From: Flavivirga spongiicola
GTDB lineage: Bacteria > Bacteroidota > Bacteroidia > Flavobacteriales > Flavobacteriaceae
Reading direction: 5' to 3'
NCBI RefSeq assembly: GCF_030540825.1
Contig: NZ_JAUOEO010000001.1
Location: 4,105,001 to 4,169,000, forward strand
DNA: 64,000 nucleotides
Position 1 is the stretch's first letter; every line of letters starts with the position of its first letter. Positions 55,172-63,990 of the stretch are shown here, one piece after another. Below the pieces are notes generated by a model. The model saw nothing but the letters and a program-made list of their open reading frames with translations. It searched no databases and was not told the origin of the DNA. A program made the position numbers and the translations under genes.

Positions 55172-56116
55172 ATGAAATTTTGGCAACCACATACCTTAAA
55201 AGACATTGCAGAATTAATTGATTGCACTTTTGTTGGTGATGCTAATTTCCCTGTTCTCGGAATGAATGAAATTCATGTCGTGGAACCTGGAGATATCGTT
55301 TTTGTCGATCATCCTAAATATTATGACAAAGCACTTGATTCTGCAGCGACCATTATACTTATTAATAAAGAAGTAGCTTGCCCTTCTGGAAAAGCATTAT
55401 TAATTAGTGATGATCCTTTTAGAGACTTTAATAGGCTTACAAATCATTTCAAGCCTTTTAAAGCATCTAACACTGCTATATCAAATTCTGCAACAATTGG
55501 AAAAAATACAGTAATCCAACCAAATTGTTTTATCGGTAATAATGTTGTTATAGGTGACCATTGCATAATACACGGTAACGTAAGTATTTATGATGATACT
55601 ATAATAGGGAACAATGTTATAATACATTCTGGAACTATTTTAGGATCAAGCGCCTTTTATTATAAAAACAGACCTGAAGGATTCGATCAACTAAAGTCTG
55701 GAGGGCGCGTGGTAATTGAAGATGATGTAGATCTTGGAGCGGCCTGTACTATTGACAAGGGGGTAACAGGAGATACAACGATTAAAGCAGGTACTAAAAT
55801 TGATAATCAAGTGCAGGTAGGGCATGATACCGTCATAGGAAAAAAATGTCTAATTGCCTCCCAAGTAGGGATTGCAGGTTGTGTTATCATTGAAGATGAA
55901 GTTACTATTTGGGGACAGGTAGGGATTACTAGCGCTATTACCATTGGAAAAAAAGCTGTAATATCGGCAAAAGCAGGAGTTAGCAAATCATTAGAAGGCG
56001 GTAAAAGTTATTTCGGAATTCCAGCTGATGATTTTCGCTCAAAATATAAAGAAATAGCAGCCATAAGAAAGATTCCTGAAATACTTGAAAAATTAAAGGA
56101 ACAGAATATAAAATAG
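55172..56116 (+). CDS. LpxD-like acyltransferase paralog
   Basis: The 314-residue protein has the LpxD layout: an N-terminal uridine-binding-like domain beginning FWQPHTLKDIAELIDC, then hexapeptide repeats and a C-terminal helix. The first catalytic His is kept in NQVQVGHDTVIG near 212, but the segment equivalent to GQVGIAGH in lpxD reads GQVGITSA, so the second conserved His is missing. It may add another acyl group or act on another nucleotide sugar. The start codon lies right against the ATACTGA repeats. It is followed by sucD after 137 bp. Confidence 0.86.
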   Translation: MKFWQPHTLKDIAELIDCTFVGDANFPVLGMNEIHVVEPGDIVFVDHPKYYDKALDSAATIILINKEVACPSGKALLISDDPFRDFNRLTNHFKPFKASNTAISNSATIGKNTVIQPNCFIGNNVVIGDHCIIHGNVSIYDDTIIGNNVIIHSGTILGSSAFYYKNRPEGFDQLKSGGRVVIEDDVDLGAACTIDKGVTGDTTIKAGTKIDNQVQVGHDTVIGKKCLIASQVGIAGCVIIEDEVTIWGQVGITSAITIGKKAVISAKAGVSKSLEGGKSYFGIPADDFRSKYKEIAAIRKIPEILEKLKEQNIK

Positions 56117-56210
56117 AGCTTGGTTTTTATTAGAACTCATTTGAAAAAGCCTTAAGCAAGTTCTTAAAATAAAAAGTACGTTTTTACTTTAAAATTTTAA
56201 TACAAAAAAT

Positions 56211-56218
56211 TACATTTG
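56211..56218 (+). promoter_or_regulatory. Candidate -7 box (TACATTTG) for sucD
   Basis: An exact TAnnTTTG match 35 nt before the sucD ATG at 56254, in a 137-bp gap after the lpxD paralog. It suggests independent transcription of sucD. Confidence 0.45.
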
Positions 56219-56253
56219 CTCAATTAAATTAATTAAAAGACAAATAACCACCT

Positions 56254-57126
56254 ATGAGTGTTTTAGTAAATAAAAATTCAAAAATTATAGTTCAAGGATT
56301 TACAGGTAGTGAAGGTACATTTCACGCTAGTCAAATGATTGAATACGGAACGAATGTCGTTGGCGGTGTTACACCAGGAAAAGGTGGGCAAACACATTTA
56401 GATAAGCCGGTTTTTAATACCGTTTTAGATGCAGTTAACGAAGTAGGGGCAGATACCACTATTATTTTTGTGCCGCCTGCTTTTGCTGCCGACGCTATTA
56501 TGGAGGCCGCAGATGCTGGTATAAAAGTTATTATTACAATAACAGAAGGTATTCCGGTTGCAGATATGATTACGGCATCCAACTACATTAAAAATAAGGA
56601 GTGTCGCTTAATTGGCCCCAACTGTCCAGGAGTTATTACTCCGGAAGAAGCCAAAGTTGGTATTATGCCAGGTTTTGTTTTCAAAAAAGGTAAAGTAGGT
56701 ATTGTTTCTAAATCAGGAACACTTACATATGAAGCTGCTGATCAAGTAGTGAAACAAGGATTGGGAATTACTACAGCCATTGGTATTGGTGGAGACCCAA
56801 TTATTGGAACGACGACAAAAGAAGCTGTTGAATTATTAATTAACGATCCGGAGACTGAAGCAGTTGTCATGATTGGAGAAATAGGAGGGCAATTAGAAGC
56901 AGATGCTGCTAATTGGTATAAAGCTAGTGGAAGCAAAAAACCGGTTGTTGGTTTTATAGCTGGAGAGACGGCTCCTGCTGGACGTACTATGGGGCATGCT
57001 GGTGCTATTGTAGGAGGAAGTGATGATACAGCTCAAGCTAAGAAGAAAATAATGAGAGCTTGTGGTATTCATGTGGTTGATTCTCCTGCCGAAATAGGAA
57101 AGAAAATAGCTGAAGTATTAGGGTAA
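56254..57126 (+). CDS. sucD: Succinyl-CoA synthetase alpha subunit
   Basis: The 290-residue TCA-cycle subunit binds CoA and carries the phosphohistidine. It has [14 protein letters not shown] near residue 15, GGVTPGKGG near 37, [21 protein letters not shown] near 123, [10 protein letters not shown] near 153, and the active His in [13 protein letters not shown] near 244. The beta subunit gene is not in the window, as is usual for flavobacteria. A strong terminator follows. Confidence 0.96.
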   Translation: MSVLVNKNSKIIVQGFTGSEGTFHASQMIEYGTNVVGGVTPGKGGQTHLDKPVFNTVLDAVNEVGADTTIIFVPPAFAADAIMEAADAGIKVIITITEGIPVADMITASNYIKNKECRLIGPNCPGVITPEEAKVGIMPGFVFKKGKVGIVSKSGTLTYEAADQVVKQGLGITTAIGIGGDPIIGTTTKEAVELLINDPETEAVVMIGEIGGQLEADAANWYKASGSKKPVVGFIAGETAPAGRTMGHAGAIVGGSDDTAQAKKKIMRACGIHVVDSPAEIGKKIAEVLG

Positions 57127-57150
57127 ACTTAATAGCTCATTAAAATAAGT

Positions 57151-57183
57151 AATCCGTTAACTAAAAAGTTAACGGATTTTTTT
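57151..57183 (+). terminator. Rho-independent terminator of sucD
   Basis: AATCCGTTAACT (57151-57162) and AGTTAACGGATT (57167-57178) form a 12-bp perfect stem with an AAAA loop, followed by five further T residues. Confidence 0.9.
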
Positions 57184-57261
57184 ATGCAATAAATTTAAAA
57201 TATAGGGTAACAAAAATAGCACTGCTTTTATATACTAGTATAAAACTAAAAAACAGGAATT

Positions 57262-57843
57262 ATGAAAGCACAAAAAATAATATTAGGACTAACAATCATA
57301 GCATTATCTCTTTTTAATTGCTCTAAAAATGATGATGAAATAGAAATTGTAGAAGTAGAAGCAATACCACAATATCCAATGAAATCGTTGATAGAAAGTG
57401 GACACATGCAGGTAAACTATCAAAAAGTAGATGGTCCTAGTATCTTTGAAATTGGCTATAAATTTAAATCATTTAAAGATGGAAAGATCACGGCACTAGG
57501 TATTAGAGTACCAAACAATGATATATATCGAGTAACCCTATGGAATGTAGAAACAGAAACCATTTTAGCAACTACAATGGTTACTTCAAGTTCAGGGCTT
57601 CTCTCTTTCGAAGCTATAGAACCTATAACTATAAGTTCTGGAACAGCTTACTTTGTTTCAGTTAATACTAATGATTATTACCAGTTTACTAATGCTGGAA
57701 ATGATTTATTTCCTGTAGAAATGGGAGACATATTAATTTCTGGTTATGGGTCGAACTATGGCACCAGCCAAACATTGCCAGATACGTTCTCGGAAACATC
57801 TTATCTAGGAATGGTAGATATTAAATTTGTGCCCAATAATTAA
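57262..57843 (+). CDS. Lipoprotein with DUF4082-like beta-sandwich
   Basis: The 193-residue protein has a lipoprotein signal (residues 1-20, ending SLFNCSKNDDE, a typical flavobacterial form). A single beta-rich domain follows, with FEIGYKFKSFKDGKITALGIRV near 67 and VTLWNVETETILATT near 92. The pattern resembles DUF4082, a domain of surface proteins that binds no known ligand. It is probably attached to the outer membrane. It faces the other lipoprotein gene at 58043-58735 across a nested inverted-repeat element. Confidence 0.72.
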   Translation: MKAQKIILGLTIIALSLFNCSKNDDEIEIVEVEAIPQYPMKSLIESGHMQVNYQKVDGPSIFEIGYKFKSFKDGKITALGIRVPNNDIYRVTLWNVETETILATTMVTSSSGLLSFEAIEPITISSGTAYFVSVNTNDYYQFTNAGNDLFPVEMGDILISGYGSNYGTSQTLPDTFSETSYLGMVDIKFVPNN

Positions 57844-57871
57844 CGCTTGCATAATAAAAGAAGTATACTGA

Positions 57872-58009
57872 AAAAGAGGGTGTCTAAAAGGTCTTTATAA
57901 TTTGATTTGTCAGGTTGAGCCTGTCGAAACCGATATTGATTATCTGTAAGTTAAATATATTTCGACAGGCTCAATATGACATCGAACTTACTTTTAGACA
58001 CTCTCTTTT
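57872..58009. repeat. Nested inverted-repeat element, 138 bp
   Basis: The outer arms are 57872-57890 and 57991-58009, 19 bp with one mismatch (AAAGAGGGTGTCTAAAAG on the left). Inside is a 21-bp inverted repeat with two mismatches at 57909-57929 and 57960-57980. Its core TTGAGCCTGTCGAAA is the frequent flavobacterial REP type. It lies between convergent lipoprotein genes and may act as a bidirectional terminator. The layout and size match the element at 49701-49836 although the arms differ in sequence. Confidence 0.8.
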
Positions 58010-58042
58010 AATTTATGTCAAAAAATCATATTTTATATTTGC

Positions 58043-58735
58043 TTAAGGAGCTCTAGTATATTCAATAGAAGTACCAAACCCATCAATATTCAATATGATA
58101 GTTTCTCCTTGCTCTGCAAGATTCGAAACATCAAAAGAAGTTGTAACAGATATAGAAGTTGGTTTAGTTAGGCTTTCTTTAAGATTGAATTTTATACGTC
58201 TTTGTGCAGGACTGCTTTCTAGAACCTCACCAGAATCTACCAATTTTACATCTTCAATTCTATCTTGAGTAGAAAGTATACTAAACGTTATCTCCAAACA
58301 ATTGCCATTAGTTTTTGCAGATGTAATTGGTGAGGGTTTAAGTTCTTTATAGAGTTTAGGGCTGATTATAGTACCTTTTTCGCAATTTCTGTCAGTGAAT
58401 AATATCTTTTCATTGATCGCTTCAGTATCAAAATCAGGACAAGTATTTATTCCTGCTATACCTCCAAATTCACAAACTTTATGCTTTTCACAATCATAAA
58501 CAGTTGTAAAGCTATCTGCACAGTTTAAGCAGTTATTTATTGAAAAAACTGTTTGCTGATTATAATCATATTGTATAATTTCTAAACCATTAGTATTAGG
58601 ATGATTTACTAATTCTTTTAGCCATTCTATATTTTCAAGCGGATCTACTGAGCATATTTTAGAAGGATTACCATCATCAGTTTCATTACATCCTAAAAAT
58701 GAAATTAATAGTAAAAAAAGAAACGTATATTTCAT
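58043..58735 (-). CDS. Cysteine-rich lipoprotein of unknown function
   Basis: The 230-residue product has a lipoprotein signal ending SFLGCNETDDG (Cys near 16). The first half of the mature protein is Cys-rich (NCLNCADSF, VYDCEKHKVCEFGGIAGINTC) and resembles a small DUF6970-like flavobacterial domain. The second half looks like a beta-sandwich with FSILSTQDRIEDVKLV. Function is unknown; it is probably on the outer membrane or cell surface. Confidence 0.68.
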   Translation of the reverse strand: MKYTFLFLLLISFLGCNETDDGNPSKICSVDPLENIEWLKELVNHPNTNGLEIIQYDYNQQTVFSINNCLNCADSFTTVYDCEKHKVCEFGGIAGINTCPDFDTEAINEKILFTDRNCEKGTIISPKLYKELKPSPITSAKTNGNCLEITFSILSTQDRIEDVKLVDSGEVLESSPAQRRIKFNLKESLTKPTSISVTTSFDVSNLAEQGETIILNIDGFGTSIEYTRAP

Positions 58736-58876
58736 AATGCTTGAGTTTAATATTCGCTGTTAAATTCAATTATTAGATGCTTTCAATAAATAAAGGTTGC
58801 GTAAAAAGTAATCTTTTATTTATTACATATAATGTGATTTTATAGCATTTTTTATATGATACAACATTGTATTTCC

Positions 58877-58884
58877 TATATTTG
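58877..58884 (+). promoter_or_regulatory. Candidate -7 box (TATATTTG) for fabG
   Basis: An exact TAnnTTTG match 84 nt before the fabG ATG, implying a leader of about 78 nt. No good -33 TTG was found. Confidence 0.35.
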
Positions 58885-58968
58885 AATATCTAATTTATTA
58901 ATGAACTTCAAGAATGAAATACACAATATATATTATTGTGTTTTTTATGTCAAATTAAAAATATCTAA

Positions 58969-59715
58969 ATGAAATTATTACAAGGAAAAACAGCCATAGT
59001 TACAGGTGCTAGTCGTGGAATTGGTAAAGGAATTGCAAAAGTTTTTGCAGAACAAGGTGCGAATGTAGCATTTACATACAGTTCTTCTGTAGAAGCTGCA
59101 AACGCATTAGAAGCAGAATTGAATGTGTTGGGTATAAAAGCTAAAGGATATCAAAGTAATGCTGCCAGTTTTGATGATGCTCAAAAATTAGCTGATGAAG
59201 TTGTTTCTGAATTTGGAAGTATTGATATTTTGGTGAATAATGCCGGTATAACAAAAGATAATTTGTTAATGCGTATTAGTGAAGAAGACTTTGATTCTGT
59301 TATAGAAGTAAACTTAAAGTCAGTTTTCAATATGACAAAAGCAGTACAACGTACTATGCTAAAACAGCGTAAAGGTTCCATTATAAATATGAGTTCGGTA
59401 GTTGGTGTTAAAGGAAATGCCGGACAAACCAATTACGCAGCCTCTAAAGCCGGAATTATTGGGTTTTCTAAATCGGTAGCTTTAGAATTAGGCTCCAGAA
59501 ACATAAGGAGTAATGTTGTTGCTCCCGGCTTTATAGAAACAGAAATGACCGCAAAACTTGATGAAGAGATTGTGAAAGGGTGGCGTGCTGGAATCCCTTT
59601 AAAAAGAGGTGGTACACCAGAAGACATCGCAAATGTTTGTGTGTTTTTAGCTAGTGACATGAGTGCCTATATAACTGGGCAAACGCTTAATGTTGATGGA
59701 GGTATGCTAACATAA
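58969..59715 (+). CDS. fabG: 3-oxoacyl-ACP reductase
   Basis: The 248-residue short-chain dehydrogenase carries out the NADPH-dependent reduction step of fatty-acid elongation. It has TGASRGIGKGIA near residue 12, LVNNAGITKDNLLMRI near 87, catalytic Ser in NMSSVVGVKGNAGQ near 138, Tyr-x-x-x-Lys in NYAASKAG near 151, and the C-terminal GQTLNVDGGM. The NAGITRDNLLMRM-type signature is that of true FabG. Confidence 0.95.
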   Translation: MKLLQGKTAIVTGASRGIGKGIAKVFAEQGANVAFTYSSSVEAANALEAELNVLGIKAKGYQSNAASFDDAQKLADEVVSEFGSIDILVNNAGITKDNLLMRISEEDFDSVIEVNLKSVFNMTKAVQRTMLKQRKGSIINMSSVVGVKGNAGQTNYAASKAGIIGFSKSVALELGSRNIRSNVVAPGFIETEMTAKLDEEIVKGWRAGIPLKRGGTPEDIANVCVFLASDMSAYITGQTLNVDGGMLT

Positions 59716-59719
59716 TACT

Positions 59720-60280
59720 ATGAAAAAGAGCATCTTATTACTATTTTTTTTTATTTGTAATGTATCGGCTTTAATTGCTCAAAATAAAGAATGGGTAAAA
59801 GTTAAGGATACAGTTAATGCGTATATTATTGAGTTTCCAACAAAACCTCAAAAAGGATCTCAAGATGTTCCTACAGCAAAAGGAACTGTAAAAATGCACA
59901 CATATACTTCGCAAACAGAAAATGATAAAAATAAGATTTACATGACATCGTTTACAAAGTATCCGAAATCTTTTTTTGAAAACGGATTAAATACTTTTGA
60001 ATCACAAAATAGAGTTTTAAATGGTAGTATTGAAGGTGCTGTTACCAATACAAAGGGACGTTTGGTAAGTGATAAAAAAATTACTTTTAATGGGTATCAT
60101 GGTAGGGATGTTAAAATAGAAGTAAAAAGTTTAGATCTAACTTACATGATTGAAATGAGAACGGTTTTGGCTGGGTATAATTTGTATTTAACTCAAATTA
60201 TTTACGAGAAAATGAACAAAGGTCATGAAGAAGCCAAGCACTTTTTTGAATCTTTTGAGTTAATAAATGTCAAGCAGTAA
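59720..60280 (+). CDS. Secreted protein of unknown function
   Basis: The 186-residue product has a signal peptide (residues 1-20, ending SALIAQ). The mature part starts KEWVKVKDTVNAYIIEFPTKPQ, a pattern of small periplasmic proteins with a PsbP/MOG1-like fold, but I do not assign a family. It lies 4 bp after fabG, and its stop codon touches the TTG start of the next gene, so all three may be cotranscribed. Confidence 0.7.
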   Translation: MKKSILLLFFFICNVSALIAQNKEWVKVKDTVNAYIIEFPTKPQKGSQDVPTAKGTVKMHTYTSQTENDKNKIYMTSFTKYPKSFFENGLNTFESQNRVLNGSIEGAVTNTKGRLVSDKKITFNGYHGRDVKIEVKSLDLTYMIEMRTVLAGYNLYLTQIIYEKMNKGHEEAKHFFESFELINVKQ

Positions 60281-62314
60281 TTGGACACCCAAACACTCTT
60301 ATATATAATCCTTTCTGGAATTGTTGCACTACTATTAGCGCTTTTTCAGTATATGCATAAAAAGAAAGGCATGTCTAAATTGAACATGCTTTTTTCTTTT
60401 TTAAGATTCCTGAGCATTTTTTCTATTTTTTTATTGCTTATAAATCCGAAATTTGAACAGCTTAGTTTTTCTATTGAAAAACCAAATTTGGTTGTTGCTG
60501 TAGATAACTCAAGTTCTATAAAACACCTCAATCAAGATACTCAAGTCATTAATTTAGTTGAAAGATTATCTAATGATGACAATTTAAATGATAAATTCAA
60601 TATAGACCTATATACATTTGGTGAATCGTTTAAAGCTTCAGATTCTACTGATTTTTCAGAGAATCAGACGAATATCAACAATGCTTTTAAGCAATTATCT
60701 CAAATATATAGACAAACCACAGCACCTACCTTGATAATTTCAGACGGTAATCAAACCTACGGTAATGATTATCAGTTTACCACATCGACATACAAACAAA
60801 ACATTTATCCTGTAATATTAGGAGATACAGTAACATATACCGATTTAAAAATTCAACAATTAAATGTAAACAAGTATGCCTATTTAAAAAACAGATTTCC
60901 TGTTGAAACCATTCTAGTTTATAATGGAAATAACACGATAAACTCTCGCTTTCTAGTAACAAGAGGCCATACAACTGTTTATTCTGAATCGATTCGCTTT
61001 TCAAAAGAGAACAACTCAAAAGTTATTAACTTTACATTACCAGCAAATGGTGTAGGTGTAAGTAGCTATAAAGCGACCATTGTTCCTATTGATAATGAAA
61101 AAAATAAGATTAACAATTCTAAAAACTTTGCGGTAGAAGTCATTGACCAAAAAACAAAAATTGCTATTGTTAGCGATTTTTTGCACCCGGATTTAGGTGC
61201 TTTAAAAAAGAGTATTGAAAGTAATGAACAGCGCTCGGTTGAATTTTTAAATCCAAAAAATATACTAAACCAAATAAATGATTTCCAGCTAATTATAATC
61301 AATCAACCAAACTACAAGTTTAAACAGTTGTTTGAGGTCTTAGAAAAAGAAAACAAGAATCATTTTACCGTTGTTGGGATTAAAACTGATTTAAATTTCT
61401 TAAATAGCATCAAGCCTAATTTTTTAAGCGAAATAACAAATCAAACCGAAACTTATCAAGCCGAATTAAACACCAATTATACACCGTTTATAGTTGATGA
61501 TATCGACTTTGAATCATTCCCACCTTTAAACTCAAATTACGGATTGGTATCTTTCACTATACCGTACGAACCCATTTTAAATAAAAGCATTAATGGCATT
61601 TCAACAAACGAGCCCTTATTAGTAACTTATGAAACTAATGGTAGGAGAGAAGGGGTGTTGTTCGGAGAAAATATTTGGCAATGGAGAGCACAAAGTTATA
61701 TTAATAACAAATCATTTAATCAATTTGATGATTTTATAGGAAAGCTTGTTCAGTATTTAGCTTCAAGCAAAAGAAAAGATCGATTGAATGTCGATTATGA
61801 GTCTTTCTATAATGGTAGTAGTAGCATTATAATTAAGGCGGAGTTTTTCGACAAAAATTATGTTTTTGATACACGAGAAACACTTAATATTTCCGTAACA
61901 GATAATATTACAAAAGAGAATAAAACATTCCCGCTTATTCTTAAAAATAATAATTTTCAAGTTGATTTAAGTAGTTTACCGCCTTCAGAATATAGTTTTA
62001 CCGTAAGAGCAATTAATGCTAATATAGCCAAATCCGGAAGCTTTCAGGTTTTAGAATATCATGTTGAACAACAATTTTTAAATGCCAATGTAACAAAGTT
62101 GCAACAGTTAGCTACTAACAGTGAAGGTAAGAGTTATTTTATTGATAATACAAAGGGTTTAGTGAACGATTTATTAAACGATAATCGTTACGTATCTATT
62201 CAAAAAAGCAATAAAAATATCATACCTTTGATAGATTGGAAATATCTACTCATCATAATTGCTTTAAGCTTAGGTTTAGAGTGGTTTATTAGAAAATATA
62301 ACGGATTAATTTAA
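60281..62314 (+). CDS. Membrane protein with BatA-like helices and vWA-like domain
   Basis: The 677-residue protein starts at TTG directly after the previous stop codon (MDTQTLLYIILSG). It has two N-terminal membrane helices (about residues 5-24 and 35-53) as in BatA/BatB and a Rossmann-like region with LVVAVDNSSSIKHL near 67, resembling a MIDAS Asp-x-Ser-x-Ser site. A long extracytoplasmic part follows, and the protein ends with a C-terminal helix (about 655-672). The domain order is that of the large flavobacterial vWA membrane proteins. Function is unknown. It precedes an SPFH protein gene by 12 bp. Confidence 0.75.
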   Translation: MDTQTLLYIILSGIVALLLALFQYMHKKKGMSKLNMLFSFLRFLSIFSIFLLLINPKFEQLSFSIEKPNLVVAVDNSSSIKHLNQDTQVINLVERLSNDDNLNDKFNIDLYTFGESFKASDSTDFSENQTNINNAFKQLSQIYRQTTAPTLIISDGNQTYGNDYQFTTSTYKQNIYPVILGDTVTYTDLKIQQLNVNKYAYLKNRFPVETILVYNGNNTINSRFLVTRGHTTVYSESIRFSKENNSKVINFTLPANGVGVSSYKATIVPIDNEKNKINNSKNFAVEVIDQKTKIAIVSDFLHPDLGALKKSIESNEQRSVEFLNPKNILNQINDFQLIIINQPNYKFKQLFEVLEKENKNHFTVVGIKTDLNFLNSIKPNFLSEITNQTETYQAELNTNYTPFIVDDIDFESFPPLNSNYGLVSFTIPYEPILNKSINGISTNEPLLVTYETNGRREGVLFGENIWQWRAQSYINNKSFNQFDDFIGKLVQYLASSKRKDRLNVDYESFYNGSSSIIIKAEFFDKNYVFDTRETLNISVTDNITKENKTFPLILKNNNFQVDLSSLPPSEYSFTVRAINANIAKSGSFQVLEYHVEQQFLNANVTKLQQLATNSEGKSYFIDNTKGLVNDLLNDNRYVSIQKSNKNIIPLIDWKYLLIIIALSLGLEWFIRKYNGLI

Positions 62315-62326
62315 ATTAAAATAATA

Positions 62327-63142
62327 ATGGAAAAATTACCTAAAGTGGCATTGCCAGTAATTGTTGTTGCAATTATACTTGTTATAGTATTAGCAAAATC
62401 AGCCGTAACCATTGGTTCTGGTGAAGCAGGAGTTCTTTATAAAACATTTGACAATGGTGTTGTTACAGACGCACCACCTTTAGGGGAAGGATTTCATATT
62501 GTAGCACCTTGGAATAAGGTTATTATTTATGAAGTGCGTCAACAAGAACTTTTTGAGAAAATGAAAGTACTTTCTTCAAATGGATTGGATATTATATTAG
62601 AAACCACAGCTTGGTACATGCCAAAATCAGTAGATTTAGGAAGATTGCATCAAGAAAAAGGCGAAAATTATCTTGATAGAATTATCAAGCCAGCGTTAAG
62701 ATCGGCAGCTAGAAGTGTGGTCGGTCGTTATACACCCGAGCAACTTTATTCTAGTAAGAGAGATATCATTCAAAGTGAAATTTTTGATGAAACTAAGAAA
62801 ATCCTTGACAATCAATACATTGTATTAAATGATGTCTTAGTTAGAGATGTCACTTTACCTGCAACAATTAAAGATGCCATTGAACGCAAATTAAAACAAG
62901 AACAAGAGTCTTTAGAATACGAATTTAGACTGGTTACTGCTGCAAAAGAAGCGGAAAAAGTAATTATTGAAGCACAGGGTAAGGCAGATGCTAACCGTAT
63001 TTTAAGTGCTTCTTTAACAGATAAAATTCTTCAAGACAAAGGTATTGAAGCTACTATTAAATTGTCAGAGTCACCTAATAGTAAAGTTATTGTTATAGGT
63101 TCTGGAGACAGTGGAATGCCAATTATTTTAGGAAACCAATAG
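62327..63142 (+). CDS. SPFH/prohibitin-family membrane protein
   Basis: The 271-residue protein has one N-terminal membrane helix (about residues 8-27) and an SPFH domain with IGSGEAGVLYKTFDNGVV near 32 and GEGFHIVAPWNKVIIYEVR near 53. A helical coiled-coil arm follows (about 190-240), with AAKEAEKVIIEAQGKADANRIL. This is the prohibitin-type scaffold that forms rings on the membrane and often works with FtsH protease. It is cotranscribed with the preceding vWA-like gene. Confidence 0.9.
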   Translation: MEKLPKVALPVIVVAIILVIVLAKSAVTIGSGEAGVLYKTFDNGVVTDAPPLGEGFHIVAPWNKVIIYEVRQQELFEKMKVLSSNGLDIILETTAWYMPKSVDLGRLHQEKGENYLDRIIKPALRSAARSVVGRYTPEQLYSSKRDIIQSEIFDETKKILDNQYIVLNDVLVRDVTLPATIKDAIERKLKQEQESLEYEFRLVTAAKEAEKVIIEAQGKADANRILSASLTDKILQDKGIEATIKLSESPNSKVIVIGSGDSGMPIILGNQ

Positions 63143-63156
63143 TAATAAGTTTCTAA

Positions 63157-63179
63157 AAAAAGTGTATGAAACACTTTTT
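63157..63179 (+). terminator. Hairpin whose loop holds the LytTR start codon
   Basis: AAAAAGTGT (63157-63165) pairs with ACACTTTTT (63171-63179) in a 9-bp stem with loop ATGAA. The right arm ends in five T residues, so it looks like a terminator for the SPFH gene, but the loop contains the ATG of the downstream regulator gene. Confidence 0.55.
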
Positions 63180-63990
63180 GTCGCAGCCATTTACACTCAT
63201 AGACAATACTAAGCAAAAGTTAATATTAATTGGCTTTTGCTTAGTATTTGGTATTATATTTATTAATATATTTCTTCCTTTCAATATTAATCTATGGGAA
63301 AAAGATTCAGGAATTCAACAGTTTTTCAGGCTATCTAGCTTTAGTTTTATTGCCGCCATTGTAATAGCTTGCTCCCAATTTTTAGTTAGGAAACTTTTAA
63401 AAATAAATTCATTTCTTTTGGGAGGTTTTCTCCTTTGGTTTTTTGGAGAAGTTATTATTATTTCACTCATATTACATCTAATATACGGTAACTTAACCTT
63501 TCCTTTTTGGCCAGAGTATTTACAATCATTTCGTTATACTTTTTTTGGCACATTAATTCCGTATTTTTCAAGTATACTAATTATATATATGTTACAGCAA
63601 AAAGAATTAAATGCTTCAGTTGTTTCTAGTAAAGGAACAGGTTTAATAGGTATTCCAGATGAAAATGGTGTTGTAAAGTTGTCTTTACTTCTTTCCAATA
63701 TATTATATATAGAATCTGCAGATAATTATATTGCTGTATATTATCTTGATGTTGACCAAATAAAGAGTATTTTAATTAGAAATACTCTAAAAAATATAGA
63801 GAACATTTTCACAAACAGTAGTCTTAAACGATGCCATCGATCATATATAGTTAATATAAATATGATTAAAATGGTTCAAAAAAAATCAAGTAAGCTGTAC
63901 TTACATATAAAAAACACAACAACTGTTATCCCCGTATCGCGTAATTACACCACAGCATTCGAATCAATTATTCCATCTGTCCCTAAATAG
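63166..63990 (+). CDS. Membrane-anchored LytTR-family transcription regulator
   Basis: The 274-residue protein has four membrane helices (about residues 19-38, 52-72, 82-102, 118-140) and a C-terminal LytTR DNA-binding domain (about 165-265). The latter shows ILYIESADNYIAVYY near 182, RNTLKNIE, SLKRCHRSYIVNINMI near 221 and VPVSRNY-like IPVSRNY near 250. There is no receiver domain, so it senses through the membrane part or acts alone. The chosen ATG sits in the loop of a hairpin; a TTG five codons on is the alternative. The gene ends 10 bp before the window edge. Confidence 0.88.
   Translation: MKHFLSQPFTLIDNTKQKLILIGFCLVFGIIFINIFLPFNINLWEKDSGIQQFFRLSSFSFIAAIVIACSQFLVRKLLKINSFLLGGFLLWFFGEVIIISLILHLIYGNLTFPFWPEYLQSFRYTFFGTLIPYFSSILIIYMLQQKELNASVVSSKGTGLIGIPDENGVVKLSLLLSNILYIESADNYIAVYYLDVDQIKSILIRNTLKNIENIFTNSSLKRCHRSYIVNINMIKMVQKKSSKLYLHIKNTTTVIPVSRNYTTAFESIIPSVPK

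Noticed and set aside
55039..55227. 62-residue minus-strand frame across the heptamer array
   Set aside because: The repeated YSVFSIQYSVYS pattern is only a translation of the ATACTGA microsatellite.
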